Shown here piece after piece: positions 1-23,985 of a DNA stretch of 64,000 bases. How positions within the stretch are numbered: position 1 is the stretch's first letter; each line of letters begins with the position of its first letter. The position numbers and the translations under genes were made by a program. Origin of the DNA: Amoebidium appalachense (Eukaryota > Ichthyosporea); the NCBI GenBank assembly GCA_963693365.1, contig CAVNZM010000003.1, positions 7,688,001 to 7,752,000 on the forward strand. The letters run 5' to 3'. The notes beneath the pieces are model-generated. The model made no database searches and had not been told where the DNA came from. It saw only the letters and a program-made list of their open reading frames with translations.

Positions 1-120
1 GTGGGGGGGTGGAGGGGAAGGAAGATTTGGGGGTTGTAGGAGGGGGAGAGAGGGGGGTGGGTGGGGGGGAAGGGCAGGGGGCAAAGGGGATGTGCATCTG
101 TTTTGAGTTATGAATGATGG

Positions 121-201
<81 letters not shown>

Positions 202-355
202 GGGGCGGGGGATTAGATAGGTGAGAGGAGAGGAGTGGTTTGGGGGGGAGGGCTAGGAAAGGTAGTGTTGGCATTTCCCGGAAGCCCCTGTGATCTCGAA
301 ATTTCGATTGGTTGGCCATTTAATTGGTGATTCTGATTGGTTGTTTGTCATGCAG
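1..355. repeat. G-rich DNA and (TG)n microsatellite, probable intron
   Basis: A G-rich stretch is followed by about 75 bases of uninterrupted TG dinucleotide (about 123-198). The last part (about 250-355) is more complex and ends in a pyrimidine-containing tract and TGCAG at 351-355. That is the 3' splice site of the SUMO-protease exon, so this stretch is probably the intron before it. Confidence 0.6.
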
Positions 356-643
356 GTGCCGGGGCAGAACAACTCGTGCGACTGTGGGCTGTTTGTGCTG
401 CAGTATGTGGAGTCATTCATGAAGGACCCCATCAGCATGCCCCTGGTACATGCAAGCACACACACACACACATGCACACACACGCACACACATGAGTACA
501 TGCCCTGACCCTCCCCTCACACACACATGCACTGAGAGAGGATGGAATAGTTTAGGGAGGGACGATAGGGGGGGTCTCATTAGCGACAGCTTTTTAATGA
601 TGAATTTTCCTGCCTTTTTTTTTTTCGGAGACCGGGCCCTTGG

Positions 644-708
<65 letters not shown>

Positions 709-1524
709 CTGCTCTGAAATGAAGAAAGAGGGGAAAGGCCGTAATGTATCGTTAAAGCTCACAGCTATCCCCCCATTTACACACAGGCCGGTGTCCCAAA
801 AGTCGACCGGCCTAAATGGTTCCCTCTCTCCACCATCGAGGCAAAGAGACAGGCCATACGTCAACTTATTCTGGACTTGCGCGAAAAATACGCAAACGAA
901 CCAGAGAGAGCACCCACCCCGGCCTCCGATCGAACAAAAACCCCCACACCAACCTTGCAAGATCCCCGCTCGGAAATTACAAAGGCGAAAATTCAAGAGG
1001 ATCCGCCACACACACCGACCAGAGACGGGTCAGTTAGCGCGCCGTCCACACCTCCCCCCCCACCCCCACCCTCGGAACCCTATCCATATGAAACGGACGG
1101 GGAAAACACACGAGAAAGCGCGAGTTTGTTCGAGTCATGGGAGATGGAAAGTTCCGGAATAGCCCAGCCGGTCAGAGATGCTGAGCACATGCACGTGCAC
1201 GATACGGTGCACACTTTCCGGCCCACGGAGACCGTGCACGTGGTTACGGCGGCACCCGTGCTGTTTCCAGAATATTCCAATAGCGAGCATAGTGGAATAT
1301 TGGCCAGTCAGGAGAGAGATTCGCACGTGATGGAAGTGGATGGCGGGAACGGAAAGCCTAATTCTGATTGGACGGCGTGGATGGATGTGGATGCTAAAAA
1401 TAGCTTCAAGTCAAATGCGGGACGGAGGGATGAAAACCAATCAGATACGGCGGTTTGCAGTCAGAAGGATGGGGATGGGTTGTGGGAGGATGAGAATAGC
1501 CAGTCTAGCTGCTACCTGATTTGA
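356..1524 (+). CDS. SUMO-specific cysteine protease (Ulp1/SENP, peptidase C48), C-terminal part
   Basis: Two exons are visible: 356-445 (30 codons) and 787-1524 (245 codons plus TGA). The junction is phase 0 with donor GTACAT and acceptor ACACAG. The first exon encodes [20 protein letters not shown]. This is the C48 motif with the catalytic Cys (TGT at 383-385) in DCG and the oxyanion-hole Gln six residues before it. Proteases of this family mature SUMO and remove it from substrates, usually at the nucleus or nuclear pore. The second exon opens with the conserved end of the fold ([20 protein letters not shown]). It then runs into an acidic, Ser/Thr/Pro-rich tail of about 200 residues with a Pro run near 1050-1070, unlike the short end of yeast Ulp1. 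The catalytic His and Asp lie upstream of the window, so the gene is partial at its 5' end. The intron 446-786 holds (CA)n and a poly-G tract of about 60 bases. Confidence 0.85.
648..708 (+). repeat. poly-G tract in the SUMO-protease intron
   Basis: An almost uninterrupted run of about 60 G. It is one of the longest homopolymers here and lies about 80 bases before the 3' splice site. It is poly-G on the sense strand, against the usual C bias of introns in this window. Confidence 0.9.
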
Positions 1525-1774
1525 GTGGGGAGTGCTGGTGGGGTGTGGGCATACCACATAGTGAGTGGGTGGGCAGAGTAAATGGGGCGGGGTGTGATTG
1601 AATGGAGAGAGAGTATGTGTTTTCTTTTTCTTATTCTTCTTGGTTTGTTGTATGTGCGTGCTGTTGCCTTGTATGTGTGTTTTTTGTGGTGGGGGTAGGG
1701 AGAGTGTTGTTGGGTTGTGTGCATGGTGTCTTGTAATTGGTTTTGTGTGTGCATTTTGTGTGTATTTGTGGGGC

Positions 1775-2030
1775 ACTACATTTCTGAAATGCCCGAAAGA
1801 GTGTATTTTGTTTGCTTTTTTGTTTGCTTTGGATGGCTCGGTTTGAACAAGCATACAATGTACATGCTTATTATCATGGCCGGTTGTAAATCTTGTGACG
1901 ATCTGTATAGAACTAGTAATGATATGTGATTGCGAATGGTGTACTTAATGGATCGGGTATGTTTCATCAATTCATACAATCAGCTAAAAAGACCGAAATA
2001 GAGCATTGTTTGTATTATATAATAGCACAA
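1775..2030 (+). repeat. dispersed repeat family F1, copy 1
   Basis: This AT-richer, complex sequence is clearly related to 6066-6300. Shared blocks include TGTATAGAAC, GGTGTACTTAATGGATCGGG, and TTTCATCAATTCATACAATC followed by AGCTAA. It lies just downstream of the SUMO-protease stop and is flanked by GT-rich DNA. It encodes no recognisable protein. It may be a degenerate non-coding mobile element. Confidence 0.75.
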
Positions 2031-2334
2031 AGAGTAGTATGTAAAAGCAGACGTCGTTTGGCTGAAATGGGTGTGTGTTCCATTTTAGGATATGCATCTA
2101 GCACGAACCTGCACACACCCACAAACACACAAACACATAAACCGATATATATGCAACACAATGACGTATTTATCACATACTGATAGTGTGGGTCTCAGGT
2201 TGGTTTGTCCTTGGTGAAGGGTTAAAAAAAAACTCAATTCAGTGTGCACGTGATCCGGAAAGAGACCAGCCGAGAACCCCCAGATTTTCATCAATATACC
2301 ATGATGGCGACTCATGATGGCACAGCCCCCTCCC

Positions 2335-2343
2335 CTCCCCCCC

Positions 2344-2374
<31 letters not shown>

Positions 2375-2430
2375 AAAAAAAGAAGAAGAAGAAGAAGAAG
2401 AAGAAGAAGAAGAAGAAGAAGAAGAAGAAG
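2335..2430 (+). repeat. compound poly-C / poly-A / (GAA)n tract
   Basis: About 30 C, then about 18 A, then about 16 copies of GAA. The remaining DNA between the F1 copy and the MYND gene (2031-2632) shows no gene. Confidence 0.9.
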
Positions 2431-2632
2431 GTAGGAATATGCTATCAGACACACACAAATGCACACACACACAACGCCCTCCAAAGTGTGCTTGCGATAT
2501 ACGGTAATTAACCTCCTCTACAAATGCATTTCTGTAGCGTCACGGTTCGAAACTAAACCCTTATGTAGGCCCATGTCTTTGTCAAAACTTTGGTACTCCC
2601 ACGATAATTTGTCCAAACGGGCAGCAATAAAA

Positions 2633-4030
2633 CTAAGATCGCTCATGCTCGGGATCACTTTTTTTTTCCCCCTTCGCACCATCTTTCGAGCCCCGCCTTA
2701 TTGCCAGCCTTGCACACTCATTTTTGTGCTTTGCTGTCCAGTCGGCCACCTGACACTCCCGTCCACAATAGTACACGGAGTTGCACCCCCCGCACACCTT
2801 CAACTCCTTGTTACTCTTTTCCGCCTTACAATGACTACACTTCCACTGCATGGACGTCGAATCCCACATCTGTAAGTCCAACACGGCAAGACTCCGAGGG
2901 TGCTCTAGATCTAGAGTATAATCGCCCACGCTAAACCGAACATGACCCCATTTGTCGACGATTCTTTCGAAGCCCACGGCTTCACGAACTTTCTGCTCAA
3001 CTTGATCCCATAGATCCTGAACTTTGGCGTGATTGGGATCTAGTGCCCGAGTGTGACTGAGGTAGATTCTGACGAGTGTACAAACGCTCTCCTGTACCGA
3101 GTCCTCGTCATGGTAATGAGTTGCCAGTTTCAGGCTTCGTTTTATGAGTTTCTCCGCTTGGTGTAAGTTACCAGCACGCTCCTGCTGGAGCCCAAGAATG
3201 ACGAGGAAAGAGCATTTTTTGTCATCAGCCAAGCGCTCCACCCCTAAGCGTGCATATTTCTCCGTTGCCACCTCATCCCTCAACACCAGCGCCAAGTCTA
3301 CGGTGCATCGCAAGGCGACAGTAAACGCGTGCTGGTCGCTCTCGGCCATCTGAGGCCCACACTGCAGCCGGTTGCTAAGGGCACCCGTTGCATCCGTGAA
3401 GAAACGGAGGAATTTAACGCCCAGTCTGAAAAAAATCTTTTTCCTCGTGTCGCTGCTTTTGGCTCCTTTTGTCACAAGTGCATTTGTGCAAACGGCTCTT
3501 ATAACCTTCCACTCTCTTGTCGCTGCGGCAGGCTCAATGGCTGCTTGTAACAGCTCAGCCATCAGTCGCCTTTGCCCATCCTTGGGGGTGAGGCCTTTCA
3601 AATCAATGGAGAATGCCAACTTATGTGAAGAAAAACTGTCGTAAAATTGAGCAACGAACCTGCGATCCTTCGAGACAATGGTTACTTCGGCACCCTCAGG
3701 CCCAATGCCGTCGCCATCCGTACCGCGAGAAAGCTCGTACAAGGCCACCGAGCCGACACCGTAAAACAGCAGCACTCCGCTAGGGTCCCTCTCACACTGT
3801 GCCTGCAGGAGCCGTTCTGCAGCCTCATCATCCGCAATTACACAAAACGACCCACGCGTGGCTACAACAAAGTCGTTCCTCTCCTTGCACAAAGCAACCC
3901 TGTCACCACCAGAGGATGAGTCGTCAAAAAGGCACGGAAAGTTGTCGAAGCCATTTCTGCGCTGAGCCGCTGCTAGCGTGGCGTAGCTGAGAGTAGCGGA
4001 TAGAGCCTCTCGTTGTGGTGCTGTAGTCAT
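2633..4030 (-). CDS. MYND-type zinc-finger protein with helical (TPR-like) region
   Basis: One uninterrupted frame of 465 residues with no intron. The first ATG is at 4030; seven further in-frame codons upstream contain no ATG. Near the C-terminus (residues 398-439) is a complete MYND finger, C-x2-C-x11-C-x2-C-x5-C-x3-C-x8-H-x3-C, including the typical YYC and W residues. MYND fingers bind two zinc ions and recognise proline-rich peptides in partner proteins. The residues before it are alpha-helical and rich in paired Leu/Ala positions, with one stretch (about residues 260-330) resembling TPR-like repeats. The N-terminal half has no domain I recognise, and there is no SET domain around the finger. 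The tail is basic. An MYND adaptor is the safest description; partners are unknown. Intronless structure contrasts with its neighbours. Confidence 0.85.
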   Translation of the reverse strand: MTTAPQREALSATLSYATLAAAQRRNGFDNFPCLFDDSSSGGDRVALCKERNDFVVATRGSFCVIADDEAAERLLQAQCERDPSGVLLFYGVGSVALYELSRGTDGDGIGPEGAEVTIVSKDRRFVAQFYDSFSSHKLAFSIDLKGLTPKDGQRRLMAELLQAAIEPAAATREWKVIRAVCTNALVTKGAKSSDTRKKIFFRLGVKFLRFFTDATGALSNRLQCGPQMAESDQHAFTVALRCTVDLALVLRDEVATEKYARLGVERLADDKKCSFLVILGLQQERAGNLHQAEKLIKRSLKLATHYHDEDSVQESVCTLVRIYLSHTRALDPNHAKVQDLWDQVEQKVREAVGFERIVDKWGHVRFSVGDYTLDLEHPRSLAVLDLQMWDSTSMQWKCSHCKAEKSNKELKVCGGCNSVYYCGRECQVADWTAKHKNECARLAIRRGSKDGAKGEKKSDPEHERS

Positions 4031-4370
4031 GACGGCTATAGGAGTGAACAAGGGCTAATGTGTTGGAGAACTTGAACTAAGTATTTGTCTCTTTTGCGGC
4101 ATAAATAGGCCCCTGGGGCAAACTTGAACACACGGCGTTCCTTGTGGCTTCAATTTTGCTTTACTGTACACACCTGTCACTACATCGTACTGCAAGAACA
4201 TAGGGAACGTAAGCACACCTGCATACGTCACTTTGCCTTGTGAAGGCCGTAACAAGGATACCGATTTTCATTCACACAGTGCGACAGATTTAGACTATTG
4301 CCTGTATATGGTAGCCGTGCGCTACTGAGCCACCATCCCTGGATTTCTTTTTCTTTTTTTTTTTTTTTTT
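4031..4370. other. upstream region of the MYND gene
   Basis: Complex, non-repetitive sequence before the MYND start, expected to contain its promoter. I see no clear TATA box. A T-rich run at 4347-4370 ends the region. Confidence 0.35.
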
Positions 4371-4433
4371 TGCCCTGGTGGCCAGCTTTTTGCCCTGGTG
4401 GCCAGCTTTTTTTTTTTGCCCTGGTGGCCAGCT
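4371..4433 (+). repeat. three tandem copies of TGCCCTGGTGGCCAGC
   Basis: Three perfect 16-base units are separated by T runs of 5 to 10 bases. Each contains GCTGGCCACCAGG on the other strand. The array lies upstream of the MYND gene and has no known role. Confidence 0.85.
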
Positions 4434-4704
4434 TCATGAATTCATGATCATGAGCTGTCCATTGGCCGGGCCATGGAAATGGGAACTGGGGGCCCAGGGA
4501 ATCACGTGTCTAAGTCACGTGAAAGTGGCGTAAAGCGCGCCAAACAAGCCTAAAATGGACGCAGTGAAGGTGGCGTAAATATCCTCTGCCACATGCCTTA
4601 TTCGTCCCACGAAACACGCGTGTGTGCTAGAGTGCGTGCCCCTCCTCCAGCCCCTCCCCCCCCCCTCCCCCCCCCCCCCCCCCTTCCCCCCCCCCCCCCC
4701 CCTT

Positions 4705-4735
<31 letters not shown>

Positions 4736-4870
4736 GGCCAACCCCATCCCCAGCCTCGACCATCCCGCCTAGGGCTTTCGCATACAACTACTGCCTCTAT
4801 TGGTATCCCAGCTCGCTTTCGACTATCCCCCTCCTTCCTCCCCCCTGAGGCTCAGGCTCTCCCACCAACT

Positions 4871-4902
<32 letters not shown>

Positions 4903-5500
4903 CCACCCCCCCATTACTTTCCCCTCAACCCACGGCCTGCTCCCTCGAGATCCTTTCTTGTCTTCTGCCCCTGCTGCGCATGCTCTGATTACCATAGCCA
5001 ATGCAGTTTTTGCCCTTTGCTTCTCATCACCCCCTGTTCAATGTATGCTCCATACGCGCATGCCCTATAGCTAGCCTACCGGTTTCCCTACTAGCTAGCA
5101 TGCCGTACTCAAGTTCGGTAATGCACTTGAGCAGAATGAGCACCTCGCCTGCTTAGGCCAGCTACATCATACGGTTTCCGACCCGGGGGCGGGGGAGAGG
5201 GGGAAGGGGGGGGGGGGGGGGGGGGGGGGGGGCTGATTGGATACGACGTTCAAGGTATGCATGGCCGGGTCTTGCCAATGGCACCTTTTCCTTCCGGCAC
5301 CCCAAAAAGTGCCGCCCCCTCCCCCTCCCCTTCCCCCCCTCACCTTTAGCCTTTGGCCTGGCCCCGGCGAGAAAACCTTCATGCTACTACCACGTAGGTA
5401 TCAGACAATGTATAGTTTCAGTCAGAGTGGGTGTGTTGATGGGGTGTGCGTGTGCTAGGTGGTAGGTGGGTGGGCAGGTTGGGCAGGTTGTGATGTAATC
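4434..5500. other. intergenic DNA with poly-C clusters
   Basis: Complex sequence alternates with C-rich clusters at 4650-4732, 4870-4912 and 5310-5340 and a poly-G run at 5205-5232. No open reading frame with normal amino-acid composition is present. Confidence 0.5.
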
Positions 5501-5509
5501 GAGGGTACT

Positions 5510-5692
5510 ATATTCGTTTTGTGTGTGTTGCCTGATGTGTCTGTGTTGTTCTTTTTGTCGTCGTTGTTTTTGCTTTTGTGTGCGTTTTTTTTTGTTTTTG
5601 TGGTGTGTGTGAAATTTTTTTTTTCGTTGTTATAGTAATAATGCTCTTTGTGTGTGTGTGTTATTTTCTATTTTGTGTTTGTTTGCGTGTGT

Positions 5693-5747
<55 letters not shown>

Positions 5748-5905
5748 CAAAATTCTGAGATTACTTAAAGACTAAGTATCTCACCTCTGCAGTACATGTA
5801 CATGCATACGATTCACGGTCCAAAACAACTTGCATGCATGAGCCATGACGTGAGGGATTTCTTGCAGTATATCTGCATAACATGTGATTGCGATGTATAA
5901 CAAAA
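5510..5905 (+). repeat. dispersed repeat family F2, copy 1
   Basis: It shares with 6370-6815 a T/G-rich head (TTTTTGTCGTCGTTGTTTTT), a GT and poly-G tract, and a complex tail (CCAAAATTC, CTCTGCAGTACATG, ATATCTGCAT, TGCGATG). The two copies flank an F1 copy, so F2-F1-F2 looks like a tandem duplication of a composite unit. Confidence 0.7.
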
Positions 5906-6025
5906 CTCAGCGTGCTAATATACGTGTGTGTGTGTGTGGTAGGTTGTGTGTGCACTGCGCTGTAGTTATTTGTGTTTGTGTGGGCGTGTGTGTGTTTGGG
6001 GTGGGGTGTGTGTCTGTGTGTGTGT

Positions 6026-6065
<40 letters not shown>

Positions 6066-6071
<6 letters not shown>

Positions 6072-6300
6072 TTTCTGGAATAACCGCAAGAGCGCATTGT
6101 GTGGGCTTAAGATATGTGTTCTGTTTGAATAAGAATACAACGTACGCGGCATATTATCATCATCAACGGTTGTATCTTGTAACATATCTGTATAGAACAA
6201 GAAATCACATCTGATTGGGAGTGGTGTACTTAATGGATCGGGTCTGTTTCATCAATTCATACAATCAGCTAACATAGAGAGTGAAATAGAGCAGCACCTC
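6066..6300 (+). repeat. dispersed repeat family F1, copy 2
   Basis: Related to 1775-2030 in the same orientation. The most similar blocks are GGTGTACTTAATGGATCGGG and TTTCATCAATTCATACAATC. It follows a poly-G tract at about 6026-6067. Confidence 0.75.
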
Positions 6301-6369
6301 GTAGTCAAAGCAGATTTTGTTGAGTTGAAATTTCGAGGGTGGGTGTTCCATTTAGGAGCATTACAAGAT

Positions 6370-6815
<446 letters not shown>

Positions 6816-6957
6816 CTGAGGGTGCTAATACGACTGTGAATTACATCGTTGTGATACGGGGCAGCTCACCACACACTTTCAAGGCGATCCAATGCGAAGG
6901 CACTAACATGCACAGCATTTACACAGTGTCACACCCGCGCATACGCGCACACAAGCT

Positions 6958-7303
<346 letters not shown>

Positions 7304-7502
7304 CACACAGAGACAGACACACCCACCGGGCACACGCACGCACACCGTGGCCTAGCTGCCTAGCTAGTGCATTGCAAGTTGGTAACATACAGTACAGCTT
7401 GACAATCGATATCCATGCACCTCCTCGCCTCATGTCTGTTTTCAACACAAGCCGCCTCTTTACATTAAGTGGGTGATTAAACGCCGGTGTGTCACCACCG
7501 CT

Positions 7503-7946
<444 letters not shown>

Positions 7947-8170
7947 TCTCTCTCTCTCGCCCTGAGACCATATTGCACTACCGTTTTGTGGTAAATTGTT
8001 TACTCTGATTGATACGAACACATCCACCACCTGCACTACTGAGTCAAGCTCAGCCATTGCATGTTAATTCAGTGGAAGGGAACCTTGTTTATCCCCCTCC
8101 CCTTCCCCCGTTCCCCCCCCCCTACTCCTCCCCCCCCCCCCCCCTCCCCCCAACACACACACACAGATTC

Positions 8171-8249
<79 letters not shown>

Positions 8250-8263
8250 CCCCCCCCCCCCCC

Positions 8264-8303
<40 letters not shown>
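8171..8303 (+). repeat. (GA)n followed by poly-C
   Basis: About 75 bases of GA dinucleotide, then about 55 bases of nearly pure C. Confidence 0.9.
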
Positions 8304-8420
8304 CCCTCCCCTTGCCCTCCATGACATCATACATCTCCGAGACTCTCGTAACCACGGTGCACACCTAACGTCCATGAGCCCATGCATTATATTTACGTCG
8401 TACACACGTGTAAACTTTTG

Positions 8421-8423
<3 letters not shown>

Positions 8424-8459
<36 letters not shown>

Positions 8460-8476
8460 CGCGCGCGCGCGCGCGT
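8424..8476 (+). repeat. (GT)n joined to (CG)n
   Basis: About 26 bases of GT run directly into about 25 bases of CG. This is one of eight CA/GT-to-CG junctions in the window. Confidence 0.9.
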
Positions 8477-8579
8477 TTGCCGGTGCGTCACGGTGTGTGT
8501 ACACTGTGCGTGTACGTACTGTAGGTGGTGTGTGTGTGTGATAGCTACATGTTTGTCTGCCAGCCAGCTGCCAGGGTGG

Positions 8580-8732
8580 TGGCATGGTCTGGGAGAGGGT
8601 GGGGAGGGGGGTGGGGGTGGGGGGTGGGGAGGGTGGGGAGGACGGGGGGAAGGGGGGAGAAGGGCACATCCCCTTCTATGAGAGCATCGATGTTTCCAAA
8701 GGGCACACAAATCGCAGATTTCTGAAATGCAT

Positions 8733-8779
<47 letters not shown>
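8580..8779 (+). repeat. G-rich duplication with poly-G
   Basis: Two GGGCACATCCCC blocks (about 8663 and 8776) each lead into an AGAGCATC-type sequence and bracket a poly-G run of about 40 bases, which suggests a local duplication. Confidence 0.5.
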
Positions 8780-8782
<3 letters not shown>

Positions 8783-10521
8783 TCCCCAAGAGCATCTTCA
8801 GCAGAAACGAATCGATAATCAGACGGAATATCCGTGATTCCGTAGGCTAACATTTAGCCTGAGCTCCATGTGCGCCATGATGGCGGTACACGCGTGCACA
8901 TGTACACTGCACACGTGACACGGTCACACGTGTACATGAGAAGGCGCTCGTCCAGATGGAATGTATGCAGGACACAAATGATTGGCTCTTCAATCAACTT
9001 AAGTGATCTCCCGAAACTGCACCTTACCTTGGTTTGCCAAACTGACTCTACACTGTGTGGGCCCACTAGTCAGGTGAGTCCTGTCTGTAGCTACTATAGT
9101 GCCTGCATTCTCGGGTAGTTACGTTTTGTTACATTGTATGATATTTAGTTAGGAATTAAATTGAAAGTGATGTATCTCGTGTGAGTGCTTGGGTTGCTAA
9201 CCGCTTTTTTTAGCACCGCAACACACATTCACAACAAAGATAAATTTCGGCATCGCCGGACTTTATCATTTTGTTCTAACATTGTCACAGCATACAAAAA
9301 CATAAATCGAAGCATCAAGAGACCAAAATATTTATTTAAGTAAATTGTGTGTAAGCCAGGGCAACTTGTAAGCTCGTTACGGTGGCAACTGAAACGCTAT
9401 CGAAAAATGTTGAAGTGGACGAAATTTTGCAATTTGTTACCAACCCTAAACATCAGGGGATTCCTGGTATAATCCGTTCAGCCAATCAGAATGTGCACAA
9501 GATTTAGCGGGACGGTCCGACCGTCGGGCATGCCAGCGGCCGGCCTCAGGATTCGGTCGCTCTATGTGCGACAGTTTTACATAATTACTTGTCAATGTTT
9601 TACTGAAAGGTAAATAAAAGTTTTAAAAATCAGGAAGACAAGTTCCAGCTGTGACTGCGAAGCCACACCGTCGGTGACTGCAATAGAATGGTGGAGTGAT
9701 GGGCAGCTGCAGGTGGGCATCATCACCGACATCACTGGTATGTTCTATGGGGATTATGGTATGCAGTTTACATTACGGTTACGTAATCTCTCCAGCCACT
9801 GACGTCATTATGACGTATGCACGGTCCTTGAGTTTTAGCATATGATGCCGCACATTCACACCAAAACAAAGCAAAGTGGACCAGGCTGCTAGGGGCCGGA
9901 TTCATCCTTTATCCTGATGTCTTCATAAAGCAAACTGAGCCTGAGATGGGTAAACGTGAAAATGCAGCAAGATGGGATGTTTGTTTGTGAAAAATCGCCT
10001 TCCGGCCTGTTCACTGCCTGCATTTTTGGCGTATTTTTGCCGCCGAGGGGACCCGGTCTTTCGCACCTCACCTGTACACGTAGTTGAGGTCGGACACACG
10101 GGGATGTCTCTTCAGTACACCGAGTACTGTTCAGAGGCTCATGTGGTTGCATGCGGCTGCTTGTGCGACAGCACACACGTCTCCTTTGTTTGTTTGTGCA
10201 GTCCTTGTGAAATTAGGTGCACATGCAACAATTTGAAAGACGGGCAGTCACTAGTATAGCAAGAAGGGGCGCATATTAATAGTATTGCAGAAGCTCAGTG
10301 CTCTCGAGGACTCTCGTGCAGACTGAAATTTCTGTCTGATGCTGTTTTTTGTATACAAATGGTCTTTGGTTGGTTCTTCTAGTAATTCACAAGCATTAGC
10401 ATGAATGGTAACAACCAGTTAAAAGTTGTCTACTCTTAGTCTGGTGTGCATCATTTTTCTACTGACTACGATCCCTGTCATACTATGTGTTGTTAAACGC
10501 ATTTTCCTGCGGTCACTAAAA
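8780..10521. other. intergenic DNA upstream of the receptor gene
   Basis: Mostly non-repetitive DNA without a convincing gene. It should contain the receptor promoter. A CRE-like palindrome region (GACGTCATTATGACGTATGC) lies at 9801-9820. At 9690-9741 a short exon-like segment (CTGCAG, then codons for VGIITDITG, then GTATGT) can be read but is too short to call. Confidence 0.4.
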
Positions 10522-21626
<11,105 letters not shown>

Positions 21627-21760
21627 ATATTCATGACTACTCGCATATGGACATTGCATGAATATCTTAGGAATATCACGTGAATATTGCAGGAATATTG
21701 TAATGAATATCACGTGAATATCACAAGAATATCTTGTGAATATTTTGATGAGGATATGTA
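21627..21760 (+). repeat. GAATATC-type array after the receptor stop codon
   Basis: At least eight imperfect units of the form GAATATCACGT or GAATATTGCAG, spaced 13-20 bases, follow the stop codon directly. They should lie in the 3' UTR. A possible AATAAA poly(A) signal is at 22138-22143. Confidence 0.75.
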
Positions 21761-22254
21761 TGCAATAGGGATATAGATTAGTAGGGTCACCTGGTTGAAA
21801 TAGGTTGGTCATGCATGCAGAATTGTCCATATTTGTACCTGAAATTTATTCACTGACGTGTCAAGCTTTGCCCGCAAATTCGACGGATACTCGGGCCAAT
21901 GATCAATCTTTTTCAACAGGCAACAAACGTGAAATCTTTGAAGTGTATATGTACAGTGCCGTGTTTTGTTACCCCAAGTGTGTGTGACAAAAACATTTTT
22001 TCGGATATAATTCAGAGGAAATGTAATGTGTATCATGTAAAGTAGTACCACATTTTTTATTCAGAGTTTGGAAGACTGTGAATGTACACATAGGTCATAA
22101 ACATCTGCTAAAAGTGGCTGCCGGGCAAGGAGTAGCGAATAAAGAAGGATAGATTTTTCGGAGAATGATACGTTTTTTGCAAAATTATCCGGCGACTTGG
22201 GTTCCTCATTGATTAGTTGTGTAGGCTGAGCGCCCAGACTCGTAACATACAACC

Positions 22255-22380
<126 letters not shown>

Positions 22381-22477
22381 CACTACACTACGGTACGGTT
22401 ACCGTACACACACACAAAAACACATTACACTTGACAGATACATACTCCAAATTGATCAACGGCCCCCTCCCCACCAA

Positions 22478-22628
22478 CCCCGTCCCCCCCCCCCCCCCCT
22501 CTCCCTGTCCCCCCTTCCTGCCAATCCCCTCCCCTTCCCGAGGACGTTTTTTTTTTTTTTTTTTTGGGGGGGGGGGGGGGGGGGTTATTGTTTTTTTTGC
22601 AGGGCGAGGGGACGAGGGAGGTGTGCGT

Positions 22629-22677
<49 letters not shown>

Positions 22678-22760
22678 GGGGGGGATGCAGCGGAAAGGGG
22701 GGCTTGGTGGTGGTGGTGGTGGTGGTGGTGGTGGGGGGGGGGGGGGGGGGGGGGGGGCAA
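22478..22760 (+). repeat. mosaic of poly-C, poly-T, poly-G, (GT)n and (GGT)n
   Basis: Poly-C at 22483-22498, poly-T about 22548-22565, three poly-G runs, (GT)n at 22632-22660 and (GGT)n at 22707-22733. No gene is seen between 21627 and 24950. Confidence 0.9.
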
Positions 22761-23124
22761 TCTACGCCACGGACATCCTGTTGTGTGGCACCTAAGCGCT
22801 TGCATGTGAAGGTAAATGCACACGTGTGTAATGCTCATGGCAACACACATGCATGCAGCATGTGAAATCTCAAAAACGTGGAAATGGAGGCACAACTGTC
22901 ATAAAAACATAATGTTTTTTTTTCACCATTGCAATGCTTTTTTTTTTAAATAAAATCGTCTGGAAGCTTGGTCTGTTTTTGTGTTTTCAAATGGGTTAAG
23001 TTCTATTGCTCGACCTCCTTCAGGTTTATTTTGGCTTTCCGAGTGGCCGAGTGTTTCATAATTCACGTCGTTGTTTTTCACAGCCGGCTGATTAATTCCC
23101 GCTCAGTGATAGTTGTTTGTTTGC

Positions 23125-23179
23125 GCGCACACACAAACACACACAGACAGACACACACGCACACACACGCACGCACGCG

Positions 23180-23228
<49 letters not shown>

Positions 23229-23303
23229 TGTCAGCGAGAGAGAGAGAGAGTGTGTGTGTGTGTGAAAGAGAGAGAGAAAGAGAGAAAGGGGGAGAGAGAG
23301 AGG

Positions 23304-23361
<58 letters not shown>

Positions 23362-23395
23362 AGAGAGAGAGAGAGGGAGAGAGAGAGAGCCTGGG

Positions 23396-23455
<60 letters not shown>

Positions 23456-23525
23456 TGTGTGTGTATGTGTGTGTGTGTGTGGGAGACGGATTGGGAGAAA
23501 GAGGCCCGGGGGGGGGGGGGGGGGG

Positions 23526-23599
<74 letters not shown>

Positions 23600-23642
23600 G
23601 AGAGAGAGAAGGGAGGGGGGGGGAGGGAGAGAGAAAGGCGAG

Positions 23643-23681
<39 letters not shown>

Positions 23682-23734
23682 CGAGAGATTGAGAGAGGGA
23701 GAGAGAGGGAGAGAGAGAGAGAGACAGAGAGGGG

Positions 23735-23778
<44 letters not shown>

Positions 23779-23888
23779 CCCTTGAGGGAGCCTTGAGAGC
23801 ACCGTACTGCGCACGCACACCGTGGCACATCATGATGCACACATACTCACACATAGACACACACGTGCACACACAGAGAGAGACCGAT

Positions 23889-23937
<49 letters not shown>

Positions 23938-23985
23938 CAGAGATATACACAAACACACACAAAATCCACACCTACACACATACCT
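23125..23985 (+). repeat. (CA)n/(GA)n complex
   Basis: CA at 23127-23226, then about 550 bases of GA-rich purine DNA with poly-G islands, and a second CA/GA block at 23850-23985. The long Glu/Arg frames over it are repeat artefacts. Confidence 0.9.

Noticed and set aside
4255-4345. A tRNA-like or SINE A-box on the - strand (GGTGGCTCAGTAGCGCACGG)
   Set aside because: The start looks like a tRNA D-arm, but no acceptor stem, anticodon arm or T-arm with GTTCGANTC follows at proper spacing.
9690-9741. A short exon encoding VGIITDITG between CTGCAG and GTATGT
   Set aside because: Fewer than ten codons with no partner exon in phase; the receptor already has a good signal-peptide start at 10522.
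10426-10521. An upstream start for the receptor at a TTG codon
   Set aside because: No ATG is present there, and the ATG at 10522 directly precedes a good signal segment.
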